Origin: Phycisphaerae bacterium
GTDB lineage: Bacteria > Planctomycetota > Phycisphaerae > UBA1845 > Fen-1342
Reading direction: 5' to 3'
DNA: 64,000 bases
Assembly (NCBI GenBank): GCA_022072445.1
Contig: JAJVHV010000020.1
Coordinates: 62,001 to 126,000 of the forward strand
Shown here: piece by piece, positions 61,204 through 64,000 of the stretch
Numbering within the stretch: the stretch's first letter is position 1
How the letters are laid out: each line of letters opens with the position of its first letter
Position numbers and translations under genes: made by a program
Notes under the pieces: model-generated
The model's database searches: none
Told to the model about the DNA's origin: nothing
The model's input: the letters and a program-made list of their open reading frames with translations, nothing else

Positions 61204-63570
61204 CTACTGGTCTTCGTCACCTTCCGGTGGGATACCGGCGGGCGGCGTGCCCGGCGGGGTCTTCTTGGCGTCCGGCTTGGCGAAATCGTCGATGGTCTTG
61301 AGGATTTTCGCCGGGTCGCCGGCGCGGAGCATGAAAATGCGCTTCGCCTCCAGCAGCGCCGCCTTGCGCGGCAGCACGCCCGGTTTCTCCGAGTCGACGT
61401 TCATGATGATCTCGCGCTGCTCGCTCAGGCGGATGCGAACCTGAATCGGGGTCTTGTCGAGCCCCTCGGCCGCCACGTCGCCATCCGAATACGCGAGATA
61501 CTGCTCGACGCGCAGCCCGACCAGCTCCTTGAGAAAATCGGTCACCTGCTTCTGCACCAGCTCGACAAACGGGTCGCTCGACAGCACCCACTTGTCGCCG
61601 CGTTTCTCCAGCTCCACCAGCGAGGCCAGCGTGCGAATCGTGACGCCGGTGACTTTGTCGGCGTCGAAATCGAAGAGCTTGCGATCGATGAGCTCGCCGG
61701 CCAGCGACTGCTGCACGGTCTGGTCGAGCTCGAAGATGTAGGGATCGTCGTCGTAGCGGCAATACGCCACTCCGTCGGCACGTCCGACGCGCAGCACGTG
61801 CTCGGCGCGCGACGGTGGCGGGGGCGCGCCGGTCTCCTGAGTCGTGGGCGCGGGGTGCTCCACGCCGAGCTTGATCGTCAACTCGGGAGATTCGAGCCCG
61901 TAGGAGCCAAACGCGTCGCGGGCCACGACGCGCCGGGCGCGCAGCGCCGACAGGTCGGTCACCAGGTCGCGCACGCCACCGGCGTCGACCTGTGCGCCGG
62001 CCGGCTGAGCCAACTTCCACTGCTCCGCTTCGAGCTTCAGCGCGTAGTGCCGGTTGCGCGCCGTCAGGTCGAGTTCGACGATGCGTCCTCCGGCAAGATT
62101 GACGATCGAGCGCGAGCGCAGCGAGAGCGGCGTGACGGCCAGGCGCTGGGCCGCGGCGGCGTCGACGACGATGACGGTCGGCTTGCCGGCCAGTTGCACA
62201 TACGTGTTGCGCCCGCTCGCTGTGTTCCCGCCCACCAGCAGCGTGATCGGCTCAACCGAGCCCGACGCCACGACCGTCACGCTGCCCTTCGGATCGGCCA
62301 GGCCGTATTGCGCCACGTCGCCGGGCTCGTCCAGATAGTCGATCGCCGACAGATCCTCCATCGCCGCCAGCACGTCGGCGACGGCGCCGGCGTCAAGGGC
62401 CGTCAGGTCCCCGTCGCCCTGCCAGGCGTTCTCGGACTTGTGCAGGCACGCCGATTCCGGGCCCAGGCTGACCGTCAGTTCATTCACGTCGGCGGCGCGG
62501 ACGCGCGTGACGCGCGGATCGCGCAGCTTGCGCAGCTCGGGCGTGATGGTCTTGATATTGGCCGCCGGGACCGTCGCCGCCCAGGTCTGATCGCCGACGC
62601 GGACGTAGCGCTTGGTCTCGTTCATGTCCGCGAACTTGCCGATCTCGACCGTGTATGAATTCTTGATCAGCTCAAACGTCGGCTCGGCCGGCTGGCTGGC
62701 GGCCGGGTCGGCCGGCGGCTTGAGCTCCTTTTTCTTCTCGGTCTGCACCACCAGCCGGATCGCCGGCTCCTTGAGCCCATAACGGGCCGGATCGGCCGAA
62801 AACTCGTCGACGAAGTCGTCGGCGTAAAGCGAGTTCAGCCCGCGCAGCAGAGCGATAATCTCCTGCTTGGCGCCGTGCCACTTGATCGGCGCGTTGATCA
62901 CCCACTCGCCCGACTCGGCGACCGAAAAATCGTAGCTCTTGCCCTCATGCGTGACGGTCAGGTGTTTGGCGTCCTCGGGGGTCAGCTTCAGCAGCCGCTT
63001 GGCGCGAAACTCCTTGACCTCCTTCTTCAGGTCGCGCGTCAGGTCCTGCGCGACACGCTGGATGCGCGTCTGGCCGGCGACTCGGACGTATGTGTCGTCG
63101 CTCAAGGCCGCTTTCGCGCCGATCTCCAGCCTGTATTCCTTACCGGACTTGTCCGCCAGCGTGACGACCGCGGCGGGTGGATTCAGCCCCGCCGTCTCGG
63201 GTGTGACGCCCGCCTCGCCCTCGGCCGCGCGGGCCTGGGCGCCAGCGATCCGGCGGGCGAGATCGCTGATGACGTAGTTCTCGGCCGCGGCGCGGATCGG
63301 CTCGACGAACTCCCACTCGTCCATTTTCGTGGCGTCCGCCTCCGAGGCTTTCCGCTCGAAGACCATGCGCGGCTGCGACTGACCCTCGAGCGTGCAGCGC
63401 AGCAGGTCGGACTCCGCCGGCGGAGGGTCGAAGACGCTGACCTTTTTCTTCTCGTCACCCTGGTCGCTCCTCGAGTCGGCCGGCGCGTTCTTGCTCTCCG
63501 GAACAAGGTAGACGACGAGTCCGCCGACGATCAGCACGGCGAGCAGGATGAACGTGGTCTTGAAATTCAC
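61204..63570 (-). CDS. DUF4340 domain protein, membrane-anchored
   Basis: The start is a GTG at 63570, with GGAGG nine bases upstream. The 788-residue protein has one N-terminal helix (TTFILLAVLIVGGLVVYLV) and then a very long extracytoplasmic part of repeating DUF4340-like beta units, for example RIQRVAQDLTRDLKKEVKEFRAKRLLKL and FDFDADKVTGVTIRTLASLVELEKRGDKWVL. The C-terminus is Pro/Gly-rich (PPGTPPAGIPPEGDEDQ). DUF4340 proteins are regularly encoded after GldA/GldF/GldG-like ABC transporter genes, as here. The family is usually 300-500 residues, so this one is long, probably from repeated units. The role is unknown. Confidence 0.88.
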   Translation of the reverse strand: MNFKTTFILLAVLIVGGLVVYLVPESKNAPADSRSDQGDEKKKVSVFDPPPAESDLLRCTLEGQSQPRMVFERKASEADATKMDEWEFVEPIRAAAENYVISDLARRIAGAQARAAEGEAGVTPETAGLNPPAAVVTLADKSGKEYRLEIGAKAALSDDTYVRVAGQTRIQRVAQDLTRDLKKEVKEFRAKRLLKLTPEDAKHLTVTHEGKSYDFSVAESGEWVINAPIKWHGAKQEIIALLRGLNSLYADDFVDEFSADPARYGLKEPAIRLVVQTEKKKELKPPADPAASQPAEPTFELIKNSYTVEIGKFADMNETKRYVRVGDQTWAATVPAANIKTITPELRKLRDPRVTRVRAADVNELTVSLGPESACLHKSENAWQGDGDLTALDAGAVADVLAAMEDLSAIDYLDEPGDVAQYGLADPKGSVTVVASGSVEPITLLVGGNTASGRNTYVQLAGKPTVIVVDAAAAQRLAVTPLSLRSRSIVNLAGGRIVELDLTARNRHYALKLEAEQWKLAQPAGAQVDAGGVRDLVTDLSALRARRVVARDAFGSYGLESPELTIKLGVEHPAPTTQETGAPPPPSRAEHVLRVGRADGVAYCRYDDDPYIFELDQTVQQSLAGELIDRKLFDFDADKVTGVTIRTLASLVELEKRGDKWVLSSDPFVELVQKQVTDFLKELVGLRVEQYLAYSDGDVAAEGLDKTPIQVRIRLSEQREIIMNVDSEKPGVLPRKAALLEAKRIFMLRAGDPAKILKTIDDFAKPDAKKTPPGTPPAGIPPEGDEDQ

Positions 63571-63576
63571 GTGGCA

Positions 63577-64000
63577 CTACCTCCGACGAAACAGCCAGAC
63601 CGCGCCGCCGGCGACCAGTGCCAGCGTCGGCCAGATTCCGACCAGGAAGACGCGGCAGAATTGCGCCGAGGCGCCTTCGCGCAGCCGCGACAGCCGCGGG
63701 ATGTCGCTGCTGGCCGGGCCGGCGGCGATGCGGTCGGCGTTGCCGGCCAGCCAGTGCAGGGCGTTCAGAAACAGCTCGATGTTGCCCGGGTTGAGATTCA
63801 TGATCGCCAGCGTGTTGCCCGTCGGCACCAGGCCGGTGCGGAAGGCGACGTCGTCGACGGCGAACGTCTCACTGGACACGACCACGGCCCGTTGCCCCTT
63901 GTCGCTCTCCGCGGCGATCGCCACCGGGAAACCGCCGTCGCGGGCCTTGATGTCCTTCTCGTTCGGCTTGAGGCCGTGGCTTTTGCTGTACTCCTCCTGG
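63577..64000 (-). CDS. GldG-like ABC-type transport auxiliary protein, C-terminal part (5' end outside window)
   Basis: The frame is open to the window edge, so the start lies beyond 64000; a GTG at 63924 is internal. The visible part reads KARDGGFPVAIAAES, GQRAVVVSSETFAVDDVAF and NLNPGNIELFLNALHWLAGNADRI, then one C-terminal helix (VFLVGIWPTLALVAGGAVWLF). This is the end of the ABC_transp_aux/GldG family, a periplasmic-facing subunit partnered with an ABC permease and ATPase. Its stop precedes the DUF4340 start by six bases, as in typical gld-like clusters. The permease and ATPase would lie beyond the window. Confidence 0.83.
   Translation of the reverse strand, partial: QEEYSKSHGLKPNEKDIKARDGGFPVAIAAESDKGQRAVVVSSETFAVDDVAFRTGLVPTGNTLAIMNLNPGNIELFLNALHWLAGNADRIAAGPASSDIPRLSRLREGASAQFCRVFLVGIWPTLALVAGGAVWLFRRR

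Overview
The window is a GC-rich (about two-thirds G+C by eye), densely coded chromosomal segment, most likely from a member of the Planctomycetota, possibly close to Phycisphaerae. The evidence is the mix of PEP-CTERM exported proteins, a dockerin-anchored exported protein, an ECF sigma factor beside large membrane Ser/Thr kinases with TPR or WD40 sensor parts, a GH172 (DUF2961) protein, and DUF4340/GldG-type genes. No phage, plasmid or CRISPR locus is visible. The exact class is inference.

Layout. 1-5.6 kb (+): moeA 3' end, lnt, an exported GH172-like protein and a LutA-type cysteine-rich protein, closed by a long inverted repeat. 5.6-13.6 kb (-): a small exported lipoprotein gene, eno, a giant alaS, ribD. 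13.8-23.9 kb (+): ECF sigma factor, two paralogous kinases (TPR and WD40), then three secreted or lipoprotein genes ending at a clear terminator. 24-26 kb (-): PEP-CTERM and dockerin proteins. 26-28 kb: pyk and a satellite array. 28-31.8 kb (-): tRNA-Ser, dnaJ-like gene, two membrane/TPR genes, cupin lipoprotein. 32-42 kb: epimerase, stand-alone Clp-N protein, membrane glycosyltransferase-like genes, TPR protein, mutS2. 42-50 kb: hairpin repeat array, ACT protein, gpmI, GDP-fucose synthase-like gene, amidohydrolase. 50-57.4 kb (-): glyS, a HepT/MntA pair, a VOC protein and a cytochrome c oxidase operon. 57.5-59.6 kb (+): a second sigma factor operon. 59.6-64 kb (-): PEP-CTERM protein, repeats, DUF4340 and a GldG-like fragment.

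The most striking object is alaS (6776-11794). The alanyl-tRNA synthetase reading frame is open for about 1,670 codons and carries two complete Y1 (HUH) transposase domains of the IS200/RAYT kind, each inside a predicted surface or linker segment. Each insert is flanked by an inverted pair of a REP-like core, and each core carries a tandem array pointing outward. All four arrays inside alaS have periods divisible by three (21, 21, 24, 93 bp). The same core sits alone after pyk (27806-28050) with a 22-bp array, which could not keep frame. This looks like an IS200-like REP/RAYT element that has colonised an essential gene twice without breaking it.

Central carbon genes (eno, pyk, gpmI) and two class II tRNA synthetases (AlaRS, GlyRS) are spread through the window. 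The glyS gene also has a lower-GC internal patch, so both synthetases here show foreign or unusual internal segments. All calls come from reading the sequence; no database search was run.
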